A stretch of DNA of 5,396 nucleotides from Candidatus Eiseniibacteriota bacterium (lineage in GTDB: Bacteria > Eisenbacteria > RBG-16-71-46 > SZUA-252), in the NCBI GenBank assembly GCA_016880395.1, contig JAEHDN010000299.1, forward strand, positions 1-5,396, given 5' to 3'. The notes below the pieces were generated by a model. It searched no databases, was not told where the DNA came from, and saw nothing but the letters and a program-made list of their open reading frames with translations. Position numbers and translations under genes: made by a program. This document shows, piece after piece, positions 1 to 5,396 of the stretch; position 1 is the first letter of the stretch; every line of letters starts with the position of its first letter.

Positions 1-57
1 CTGACCCCTGAATCTTCGGCAGGACCGGGTCCCACCTTGAATGCGATCGGCAACGCC

Positions 58-1275
58 TCAGTGACGGAATGCGTTCATCAAGTTCCAGAGCGGCAGGAAA
101 ACGGCCAACGCCGTGAACAGCACGGAGATACCTAGGACCAGGAGGAGCGCCGGCTCGAGAGCCGTGGCCAGGTTCTTGACCGCGTAATCCACGTCCCGGT
201 CGTAGAATCGGGCCGCCCGCACCAGCATCTTCCCGAGCGAGCCGGTCTCCTCGCCGGCGGCGATCATCCGGACCATGAGGGGGGGCACGACCCGGCTCCC
301 CTTGAGCGGAGAGGCCAACCCCTCCCCCGCCATCAGCCCGTCCCGCATCCGGTCGATCTCGATCTCGAGGCTCCGGTTGCCCAGCACCCCGCGGGCGATC
401 GCGATGGCGCGGACGATGGGAACGCCGCTCTCGACGAGGGCCGCGAGGACCCGCGCGAAGCGCGCCATGGCGACCTTTTGGCCGATCGGCCCGAAGAGAG
501 GGATGGCGAGGATCCACGAGTCGAACCGGCGGCGGCCGTCATCGGTCCGGACCCAGAGCGCGAAGCCGGCCCCGGCCGCGATGGCCGCGATGAGGACCTG
601 CAACCCGTACGCATCGAAGAAGTCGCTCGTCCCGATCAGCACGCGGGTCGGAAACGGCAGCTCCGCGTTCAGATTCCGGAAGAGCGACGCGAACCGGGGC
701 AGCACCAGCTTCACCAGCACGATGAACGCGACGAGGAGCTCGGACATCACGATGACGGGGTAGAAGACGGCCGACTGGATCCGCTGGCGCGTCTCCTCCT
801 GGTGCTCGAGCACCCCCCCGAGCCGGTCGAGCATCGCGGGGAGAAGCCCACCCTCCTCGCCGGCGTGCACCAGGTTCACGTAGAGGGTCGGGAAGCAGTG
901 CGGGTACGCACGCATCGCCTCGGTGAGCGTGCTTCCCTGCTCCACCGCGCCGCGCACCCCGCGCACCGCGTCGCGGAGCGCCGGATCGCCGGCCTGCGGC
1001 TCGAGCGTCTCGAGCGTCGCGAGAAGCGGCAGCCCCGCGTCGAGCATCGTCTCGAGCTGGCGCGTGAAGAGGATCAGCTCCGACGTGCGCACGCGGCGGC
1101 GTGGGAGCTCCCAGGAGCGGCGCGACGAAGCCGCCAGGGCGGCGGGATCGAGACGGATCGGTACGAGACCAAGCTCGCGGACCCGGCCGATCGCCTGGTC
1201 GAGGTCCGCCGCCTCGACCTCGCCCGTGCGCGTTCCTCCCGCGGCGGCCGCGGCCCGGTAGCGGTAGGAAGGCAT
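58..1275 (-). CDS. gspF: GspF/PilC-family inner-membrane platform protein
   Basis: A 405-residue polytopic inner-membrane protein, the usual length for GspF/PilC. It is the platform that couples the cytoplasmic ATPase to assembly of the pilus or pseudopilus. The N-terminus (YRYRA then GEVEAADLDQAI) is typical of the family. Two T2SSF repeats are visible: one from about 67 (FTRQLETMLDAGLPL) to 193, with GEEGG at 139-143, and one from about 273 (FARVLAALVESGVPI) to the end, with GEETG at 341-345. Membrane segments are predicted near 168-193, 222-242 and 372-397, the family's usual three. The start is the ATG three bases after the ATPase stop. There is no good Shine-Dalgarno before it, so translation is probably coupled to the ATPase gene. 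The frame is intact with a TGA stop. As with the ATPase, the system type (secretion or pilus) cannot be decided from this gene alone. Confidence 0.95.
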   Translation of the reverse strand: MPSYRYRAAAAAGGTRTGEVEAADLDQAIGRVRELGLVPIRLDPAALAASSRRSWELPRRRVRTSELILFTRQLETMLDAGLPLLATLETLEPQAGDPALRDAVRGVRGAVEQGSTLTEAMRAYPHCFPTLYVNLVHAGEEGGLLPAMLDRLGGVLEHQEETRQRIQSAVFYPVIVMSELLVAFIVLVKLVLPRFASLFRNLNAELPFPTRVLIGTSDFFDAYGLQVLIAAIAAGAGFALWVRTDDGRRRFDSWILAIPLFGPIGQKVAMARFARVLAALVESGVPIVRAIAIARGVLGNRSLEIEIDRMRDGLMAGEGLASPLKGSRVVPPLMVRMIAAGEETGSLGKMLVRAARFYDRDVDYAVKNLATALEPALLLVLGISVLFTALAVFLPLWNLMNAFRH

Positions 1276-1278
1276 CGG

Positions 1279-2970
1279 CTACCGGCGGGAGCCTGCGGGC
1301 GCGGAGCCGCCGCGGGCTCCGTCCCCGCCCGTCACGCGGAGCGCCTCGTCGAGCGTCGTGACGCCGAGGGCGGCCTTCCGGATGGCGTCGTCGCGGAGCG
1401 TGCTCATGCCCTCGGCTCGCGCCACCCGTGCGATCTCCTCGCCCGACGCGCGCGCGTGGATGCGCTCGCGGATGGCGTCGGTCACCTCGAGCACTTCGTA
1501 GACGCCCACGCGGCCGCGGTAGCCGCCGTGCCCGCACGCACCGCATCCCTTCCCGCGCTGGAAGCGGGAATCGGCCGGCGCGCCGAGTTGGTCGAGCAGG
1601 CTCCTCGGCACGTCGGCCGGCGCCTTGCATCGGTCGCAGACCCGGCGCACGAGACGCTGCGCCACCACGCCCGCCAGTGCCGAGGAGAGGAGGAACGGCT
1701 CGACGTCCATGTCGAGGAGCCGAGGGATCGCGCCGGCGGCGTCGTTCGTGTGGAGGGTCGCGAGGAGGAGATGCCCCGTGAGCGCCGACCGCACGGCGAT
1801 CTCGGCGGTCTCGGCGTCCCGGATCTCGCCCACCATGATGACGTCGGGATCCTGGCGGAGGAGCGCGCGGAGCCCGCGCGCGAACGTGAGACCGACGTCG
1901 GGATCCACCTGGGTCTGTCGTACGGACGGAAGATGGATCTCGACCGGGTCCTCGAGGGTCACGATGTTCCGCTCGACCCCCTGGATGCGGTGGAGGCAGG
2001 CGTAGAGTGTGGTCGTCTTCCCGCTCCCGGTGGGACCGGTGACGAGCACCATGCCGTTCGGCCGCTCGGTCATGCGCGCGAGCACCTCGAGCGGCTCCGG
2101 GAGGAGGCCAAGCTCCGGCATGCCGATCAGGGCCGACGAGCGGTCGAGCAGACGGAGCACCACGTTCTCGCCGTGGATCGTCGGGAAGGTCGAGACGCGC
2201 ACGTCGAGGTCGCGTCCGCTGACGCTCATGCGGAGCCGGCCGTCCTGCGGAAGCCGACGCTCCGCGATGTCGAGCGTGGCCATCACCTTGATGCGCGACA
2301 CGACCGACGCGTAGAGCTCGCGCGACTGGAGGGAAGCCTCACGGAGCACGCCGTCCACGCGGAAGCGGACGCGGAACGAGGACTCCTCCGGCTCGAAGTG
2401 GACGTCCGAGGCTCCCTCGCGGAGAGCCTGCTGGGCGATCGCGTTCACGAACCGGATGACCGGCCCGTCCTCCTCCAGACGAGGAGCCTCGGCCGGGGCG
2501 TGCGATCCTGCGCGCACGAGGCGGTCCAGCCCGGCCGCGGGGTGATAGCGGTCGATCGCCTCGCGGATCTGCCCTTCCGGCGACACCACCACGTCCACCT
2601 CGAGGCCGGTGCTCTGCTTCACCTCGTCCCGCGCGACCACGTCGAGGGGGTCGGCCATGGCGACCGTGATGGTGTTGCCGATCCGGAAGAGGGCCACGAC
2701 ATGGAACTGCCGCGCGACCCGCTCCGGAACGAGCCGCACGATCTCGGGCTCGAGGATGTACGTGGTGAGGTCCATGCGCGGAACGCCGGCGTGGTCCTCG
2801 TAGTAGTCCAGAAGGGCGGACTCCGGAGCGAGATCGAGCTTGAGGAGGACCTCGCGCAGCGACGCGCCGGTCCGGCGCTGCTCCTCGAGCGCGCGCGCGA
2901 GGGCCTCGGGTGAGAGGTGCCCCTGCTCGACGAGGCTCTGGCCGAGCGGCTTGCGGCGGCCCTGGTTCAT
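1279..2970 (-). CDS. gspE: GspE/PilB-family assembly ATPase of a type II secretion system or type IV pilus
   Basis: A 563-residue cytoplasmic hexameric-type ATPase that powers assembly of pilins or pseudopilins. Residues 8-60 form an MshEN-like N-domain; about 63-143 is a second N-terminal region of the T2SSE_N type. The catalytic core has the ASDVHFEP segment (187-194), Walker A GPTGSGKT (312-319), the Asp box EDPVE (340-344), Walker B region DPDVIMVGEIRD (374-385, with the expected catalytic Glu at 382) and a His box around TLHTND (405-410). A zinc-binding pair CxxC (445-448) and CxxC (476-479), 27 residues apart, is intact, as in GspE, PilB and MshE. All key catalytic motifs are present, so it should be active. 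The C-terminal 15 residues are Gly/Ala/Arg-rich and probably disordered. The ATG start has GGGGGAG just upstream. The platform-protein gene follows after three bases. GspE versus PilB/MshE cannot be settled without the pilin and secretin genes; the gene symbol is by family. Confidence 0.95.
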   Translation of the reverse strand: MNQGRRKPLGQSLVEQGHLSPEALARALEEQRRTGASLREVLLKLDLAPESALLDYYEDHAGVPRMDLTTYILEPEIVRLVPERVARQFHVVALFRIGNTITVAMADPLDVVARDEVKQSTGLEVDVVVSPEGQIREAIDRYHPAAGLDRLVRAGSHAPAEAPRLEEDGPVIRFVNAIAQQALREGASDVHFEPEESSFRVRFRVDGVLREASLQSRELYASVVSRIKVMATLDIAERRLPQDGRLRMSVSGRDLDVRVSTFPTIHGENVVLRLLDRSSALIGMPELGLLPEPLEVLARMTERPNGMVLVTGPTGSGKTTTLYACLHRIQGVERNIVTLEDPVEIHLPSVRQTQVDPDVGLTFARGLRALLRQDPDVIMVGEIRDAETAEIAVRSALTGHLLLATLHTNDAAGAIPRLLDMDVEPFLLSSALAGVVAQRLVRRVCDRCKAPADVPRSLLDQLGAPADSRFQRGKGCGACGHGGYRGRVGVYEVLEVTDAIRERIHARASGEEIARVARAEGMSTLRDDAIRKAALGVTTLDEALRVTGGDGARGGSAPAGSRR

Positions 2971-2973
2971 GCG

Positions 2974-2980
2974 CTCCCCC
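2974..2980 (-). promoter_or_regulatory. Ribosome binding site of the ATPase gene
   Basis: GGGGGAG on the minus strand ends three bases before the ATG at 2970. It is purine-rich and complementary to the 16S 3' end. The spacing is short if GGAG is the core and normal if the GGGG part pairs. It supports this ATG as the start. Confidence 0.5.
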
Positions 2981-2991
2981 TGGGTGTGAGA

Positions 2992-3010
2992 CCGGGCCGC
3001 GGAGGCCCGG
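2992..3010. other. Perfect GC hairpin in the leader of the ATPase gene
   Basis: CCGGGCC (2992-2998) pairs perfectly with GGCCCGG (3004-3010) around a 5-base loop. The 7-bp stem is all G-C and lies 21 bases upstream of the ATPase ATG. No T-run follows on either strand, so it is not a classical intrinsic terminator. It could be a weak terminator, a pause site, a 5'-leader structure affecting translation, or chance in GC-rich DNA. Confidence 0.45.
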
Positions 3011-3022
3011 GGCGACGCCGTG

Positions 3023-3050
3023 CCTATCGGCAGAAACGGCGCGTTCTCAA
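3023..3050 (-). promoter_or_regulatory. Weak promoter-like sequence before the ATPase gene
   Basis: On the minus strand TTGAGA (3050-3045) resembles a -35 box (5 of 6 to TTGACA). It is followed after 16 bases by GATAGG (3028-3023), a poor -10 box (3 of 6). It sits in the only intergenic gap over 50 bp, between the secreted-protein gene and the ATPase gene, where a promoter would be expected if the secretion/pilus genes are transcribed separately. A transcript from here would carry the hairpin in its leader. The match is weak and the sigma factor preference of the host is unknown. Confidence 0.2.
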
Positions 3051-3072
3051 GGGGGCGGGTGCGACTAGCGCG

Positions 3073-4215
3073 TCAGCGGATGATTCCCGGGGGGCGCGGT
3101 CCGCCGCCCGCCGGAGAGGTTGCGTCCGGGAGCGGCTCCGGGGTCTGCGTGACCTCGGGCACGGCGTCCGCGCCGAGGTCGAGGAGCATGAGGTCGGTCC
3201 ACGAGATCACGGGGGCCGGCGGCGGTGGTGTCGAGCCGGCGGGGACGGAGGCCGCTGGAGTCGGTGAGGCTGGCGGGGGCGTGCCGGTCGTGCCGGCGGG
3301 CGGCGGAGTCCCAGCGGGTGGCGGCGGGGTCGTGCCGGCGGGGGGCGGAGTCGCAGCGGGCGGCGGCCTGGTCGCACCGGCCGAGGGCGGAGCGATCGAG
3401 GCCGTGATGTCCGGACGAGCCGGAGGCTCCCCCTGGATGGGCGCGGCATCCCGGGTTGCGGACGGCACACGCTCGGTCGTTACCTGGAAGAGGGACCGGG
3501 CGACGCCCGTGATCGGGACCGCCGAGTTCATCCAGACGGTCTGGACCAGGAGCGGTCGGTTCACCCAGGAGGTGTCGCCGGGAACGGGCCAGGCGTCCGC
3601 ACTCGCGCGGCGGGTTCGCTCGACCAGGGCTGGGATGACACGCGATGCGGTCCGCAGCGTGTCAGCGCCGAGGTTCTCGACAACCGCCTGGATCTCCGTG
3701 TCGTACTCGAACAGCTCGATCGTGCCGACGTCGCCCCCCGACCGGATCTCCGTCATCTTCTCGGCGGGGTACTCGTAGAGCTTTCCGTTGGACTGGAGCA
3801 CCTGGTAACGCTCGAGACGGGCGCGCGTATGGGAAGCGGGGCGGACGGGCGCTGCGCCCTCCTCGTCCGGCGGCGCATCGCCCGCGGATGCCGAAGGGAG
3901 GAAGAAGCCGCGCTCGATGCGCGTGCCCGAAGGCTGCCCCTCGGTCTTGAGCTCGACCCAGAATCCATCGCGACCATTCACCATCTCCTTGCCCACGATC
4001 GCGACCCTCTGCGTGTACTCGCGCACGGCGCGCGAGCGCGTCTGTGTGCGGACGCGGTAGCGGACCCACGGACCCACGACCGGGGTCTGGGGCAGCGCGA
4101 GCGTCTGGAGCTGGAGCGCCTGAGCGCGCGCCGGCTGGGCCGGCGCGCTCAGGCAGAGAAGCAGGGTGAGGATGGCGAGAAGCGGTGCCGCAAGGCTGCG
4201 CGCTCGTACGACCAC
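3073..4215 (-). CDS. Secreted protein of unknown function with a proline-rich repeat segment
   Basis: Not a family I can name. I chose the GTG start at 4215 (380 residues): it begins directly after the upstream TGA, has GGGAG four bases ahead, and gives a compact signal peptide (basic start VVRAR, hydrophobic core, cleavage after PARA at residue 31). An ATG at 4254 would add 13 residues and overlap the cytochrome gene; it has no clear ribosome binding site and pushes the signal core inward. The Cys in the hydrophobic core lacks a proper lipobox, so a lipoprotein is unlikely. The mature part looks beta-rich (around GPWVRYRV at 48-55 and DGFWVELK at 83-90), with a WMNSAVPITG segment at 228-237. 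Residues about 261-336 are rich in Pro, Ala, Gly and Thr. A short hydrophobic stretch (SWTDLMLLDLGADA, about 338-351) and another Pro/Gly-rich tail follow. There are no catalytic motifs. Probable location is the periplasm or cell surface. Coding is supported by the signal peptide and tight spacing. Confidence 0.8.
   Translation of the reverse strand: MVVRARSLAAPLLAILTLLLCLSAPAQPARAQALQLQTLALPQTPVVGPWVRYRVRTQTRSRAVREYTQRVAIVGKEMVNGRDGFWVELKTEGQPSGTRIERGFFLPSASAGDAPPDEEGAAPVRPASHTRARLERYQVLQSNGKLYEYPAEKMTEIRSGGDVGTIELFEYDTEIQAVVENLGADTLRTASRVIPALVERTRRASADAWPVPGDTSWVNRPLLVQTVWMNSAVPITGVARSLFQVTTERVPSATRDAAPIQGEPPARPDITASIAPPSAGATRPPPAATPPPAGTTPPPPAGTPPPAGTTGTPPPASPTPAASVPAGSTPPPPAPVISWTDLMLLDLGADAVPEVTQTPEPLPDATSPAGGGPRPPGIIR
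3245..3391 (-). repeat. 42-bp tandem repeat encoding a 14-residue proline-rich unit
   Basis: On the plus strand one unit starts at 3287 (GTCGTGCCGGCGGGCGGCGG...) and a second at 3329. They differ at about 5 of 42 positions. A third, partial and more diverged copy begins at 3371 (GTCGCACCGGCCGAGGGCGG), and a degenerate copy may precede the first from 3245. The unit is a multiple of three, so copy-number change would keep the reading frame. On the coding strand it gives alternating PPPA/PPPAG-and-Thr blocks inside the secreted protein. Confidence 0.75.
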
Positions 4216-4216
4216 A

Positions 4217-5396
4217 TCACTCCCAGTGGACGATTTTCTGGACCATCTCGTCATACTGGAAGTTCGGGCTCTGCTCGTGGGTGTGGCAGGTCTGGCAGAC
4301 CTCGGGGCCGACCGTGTCGACCTGGCCGTGACGGGTCCCCATGCCGTGGCAGTTCTCGCACTGGACGTTGACTAGGTCCGGCGTGGTCTGCTTGGAGATG
4401 AACCCGCCGGCCGAGCCCATGCCGACCACGTGGCAGGGGAGGCACTCCGGCGTCGAGTCGCGCTGGTTCGTGACGAGCGTCTGGAACGCGTGAGCGTGAG
4501 CCTGCTTGGACCACTTCTGGTATTCGGCCTCGTGGCAGCGGCGGCAGTTGTTCTCGCCGAGGTAGCGCTCGCCGGCGATCTGCTGGGCGGTGGTACGCGC
4601 CGCGGTGGTGGCCGTCGCCTCGTTCGCCTTCGCGAACCGCTGGTTCAGCTCGTCGTTGTACTTGTCGACCTGGGCGTTCATGGCCTCGTCCGCGGGAATC
4701 TTGTCATCGAGCTGGACCACGTCGCCGTCGTACGAGGCGACCTTATGGTCCTCGACGACGAGGTGGACCTCCGGGATGTACTGACCCCGCTCGCCGCCCC
4801 GCACCGTGATCACGTCCTGCGTCTTCGCCAGCGTCCGGAAGAGCCCGGGCTGATGACCGAAGATCATCACATCGACAGGGGCGTCGATCGTCAGCTTCTG
4901 GCTGTCGGTCATGCCGAGATGCGAGAGCAGGACCACCACGTCCGCCTTCTGGCGCAGCTCGGGGAGGAGCGTCTTGGCCGTCTGCGTCGGATCGAGGATC
5001 GTGAGGGCCGGATCCCCTTTGAACGGGCGGATCTTGGAGTCCGAGTTGAGGAGCCCGAAGAAGGCGACCTTGATCGTCCCGACCTTGCGGATGACGTACG
5101 GCTTCACGAACGGCTTCTTGGAGTTCGTGTAGACCAGGTTCGCGCAGACCACGTCGATCTTGGTGGTCTTGAACTGGTTGAGGAGGAACTGCTGGCCGAA
5201 GTTGAACTCCCGCTCGCCGAGGGTCACGACGTCGTACCCGAGCTGGTCCATGGCATGCACCATGAACGAGCTCTTCAGGGAGTCCTGCTCCCCGCCGAGG
5301 CCGAAGAAATCCCCCGCGTCGACCGTGAAGTTGTTCGGGAACTTCAGCTCGCCCACCTTGAGTTGGCTCGCCCACCGGGCGAGCCCGCCGAGCGGA
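4217..5396 (-). CDS. Metallophosphatase (UshA/5'-nucleotidase-like) fused to a tetraheme cytochrome c554-type domain, 5'-truncated by the window edge
   Basis: The frame is open to the right edge, so the start, signal peptide and first metal motif (DxH) are outside. A GTG at 5356 is probably an internal Val: the 13 codons before it read PLGGLARWASQLK, matching the conserved GGLAR segment near the N-terminus of UshA-type phosphatases. Counting from that Val as 1, the phosphatase domain covers about 1-215, with DAGD at 13-16, GEREFN at 47-52, SH at 145-146 and GHQP at 167-170. A charged linker of about 45 residues follows. The C-terminal part (about 265-379) has four CxxCH heme sites: CRRCH 271, CLPCH 305, CENCH 333 and CQTCH 354. 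Spacing and sequence resemble cytochrome c554-family domains; HAHA at 287-290 offers possible distal heme ligands. The family implies Sec export and periplasmic heme attachment. Physiological role unknown. Substitutions in the phosphatase motifs make hydrolase activity doubtful. The stop is one base before the next gene's preferred start. Confidence 0.9.
   Translation of the reverse strand, partial: PLGGLARWASQLKVGELKFPNNFTVDAGDFFGLGGEQDSLKSSFMVHAMDQLGYDVVTLGEREFNFGQQFLLNQFKTTKIDVVCANLVYTNSKKPFVKPYVIRKVGTIKVAFFGLLNSDSKIRPFKGDPALTILDPTQTAKTLLPELRQKADVVVLLSHLGMTDSQKLTIDAPVDVMIFGHQPGLFRTLAKTQDVITVRGGERGQYIPEVHLVVEDHKVASYDGDVVQLDDKIPADEAMNAQVDKYNDELNQRFAKANEATATTAARTTAQQIAGERYLGENNCRRCHEAEYQKWSKQAHAHAFQTLVTNQRDSTPECLPCHVVGMGSAGGFISKQTTPDLVNVQCENCHGMGTRHGQVDTVGPEVCQTCHTHEQSPNFQYDEMVQKIVHWE
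4220..4224 (-). promoter_or_regulatory. Ribosome binding site supporting the GTG start of the secreted-protein gene
   Basis: GGGAG on the minus strand lies within the last codons of the cytochrome gene, four bases before the GTG at 4215 and overlapping the Trp-Glu codons before the TGA. This placement is typical of translational coupling. It is the main sequence reason, with the signal peptide, for preferring 4215 over the ATG at 4254. Confidence 0.45.

Noticed and set aside
21..35. Palindrome GGACCCGGTCC as a terminator after the platform gene
   Set aside because: The stem is 5 bp with a one-base centre, too tight to form a hairpin, and no T-run follows.
1..57. Start of a next minus-strand gene at the GTG at 35-33
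   Set aside because: It is open to the window edge, but only 11 codons are visible, there is no Shine-Dalgarno before it, and the residues match nothing recognisable. A pseudopilin gene would be expected nearby but cannot be shown.
539..1630. Minus-strand 363-codon frame overlapping the ATPase end and the platform gene
   Set aside because: It is an out-of-frame reading dominated by Arg, Ala, Gly and Pro, in a region explained by the two conserved genes on the same strand.
478..2913. Plus-strand open frame of 811 codons antisense to both the ATPase and platform-protein genes
   Set aside because: It is an antisense shadow kept open by GC-rich codons. Its translation is overloaded with Arg, His, Glu, Asp and Leu, has no recognisable domain, and crosses the boundary between two well-supported genes. 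The other plus-strand open frames fail in the same way.
3010..3030. Sigma-54 (-24/-12) promoter upstream of the ATPase gene
   Set aside because: AGGCAC on the minus strand resembles the -24 element, but the following GC falls one base short of the required GG-N10-GC spacing and the -12 element is not TTGC-like.
4213..5356. GTG at 5356 as the true start of the cytochrome fusion, and ATG at 4254 as the start of the secreted protein
   Set aside because: The frame before 5356 stays open and carries conserved phosphatase sequence (GGLAR). The ATG at 4254 lacks a ribosome binding site and would put 13 extra residues before a good signal peptide.

Overview
The window is a GC-rich stretch of bacterial DNA with four protein genes. 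All lie on the minus strand and are read from the right edge to the left. The composition and gene content (a multiheme c-type cytochrome, and a type II secretion/type IV pilus motor with its platform protein) point to a Gram-negative-type bacterium with a periplasm. A metagenomic lineage of the Eisenbacteria, Gemmatimonadota or Myxococcota/deltaproteobacterial kind would fit, but that is a guess; nothing here fixes the taxon.

Layout in transcription order. (1) 5396 to 4217 is the 3' part of a gene whose start lies outside the window. It encodes a UshA/5'-nucleotidase-type metallophosphatase domain fused to a C-terminal four-heme cytochrome domain of the c554 type. (2) 4215 to 3073, starting one base after that stop, encodes a secreted protein of unknown function with a signal peptide and a Pro/Ala/Gly/Thr-rich segment built on a 42-bp tandem repeat. 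(3) A 102-bp spacer (2971-3072) holds a perfect GC hairpin, a weak promoter-like sequence and the ribosome binding site of the next gene. (4) 2970 to 1279 is the GspE/PilB-type assembly ATPase. (5) 1275 to 58, three bases after the ATPase stop, is the GspF/PilC-type inner-membrane platform protein. Positions 1-57 are the start of whatever follows, and I see no supportable gene there.

The ATPase and platform protein together form the engine of a type II secretion system or type IV pilus: cytoplasmic ATP hydrolysis drives a membrane platform that assembles pilin-like subunits. The upstream pair is exported. The cytochrome fusion would act outside the cytoplasmic membrane, and the secreted protein may be translationally coupled to it. 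Whether all four genes are one transcript is undecided. The tight pairs (1+2 and 3+4) are clear, while the 102-bp spacer could hold a boundary.

The points most worth a second look are: the phosphatase domain lacks several catalytic and metal-binding residues while its heme sites are intact; the proline-rich repeat may interrupt a single folded domain; and the ATPase N-domain has lost the hallmark residues of its cyclic-di-GMP-binding motif. I see no mobile element, CRISPR array, tRNA or rRNA.
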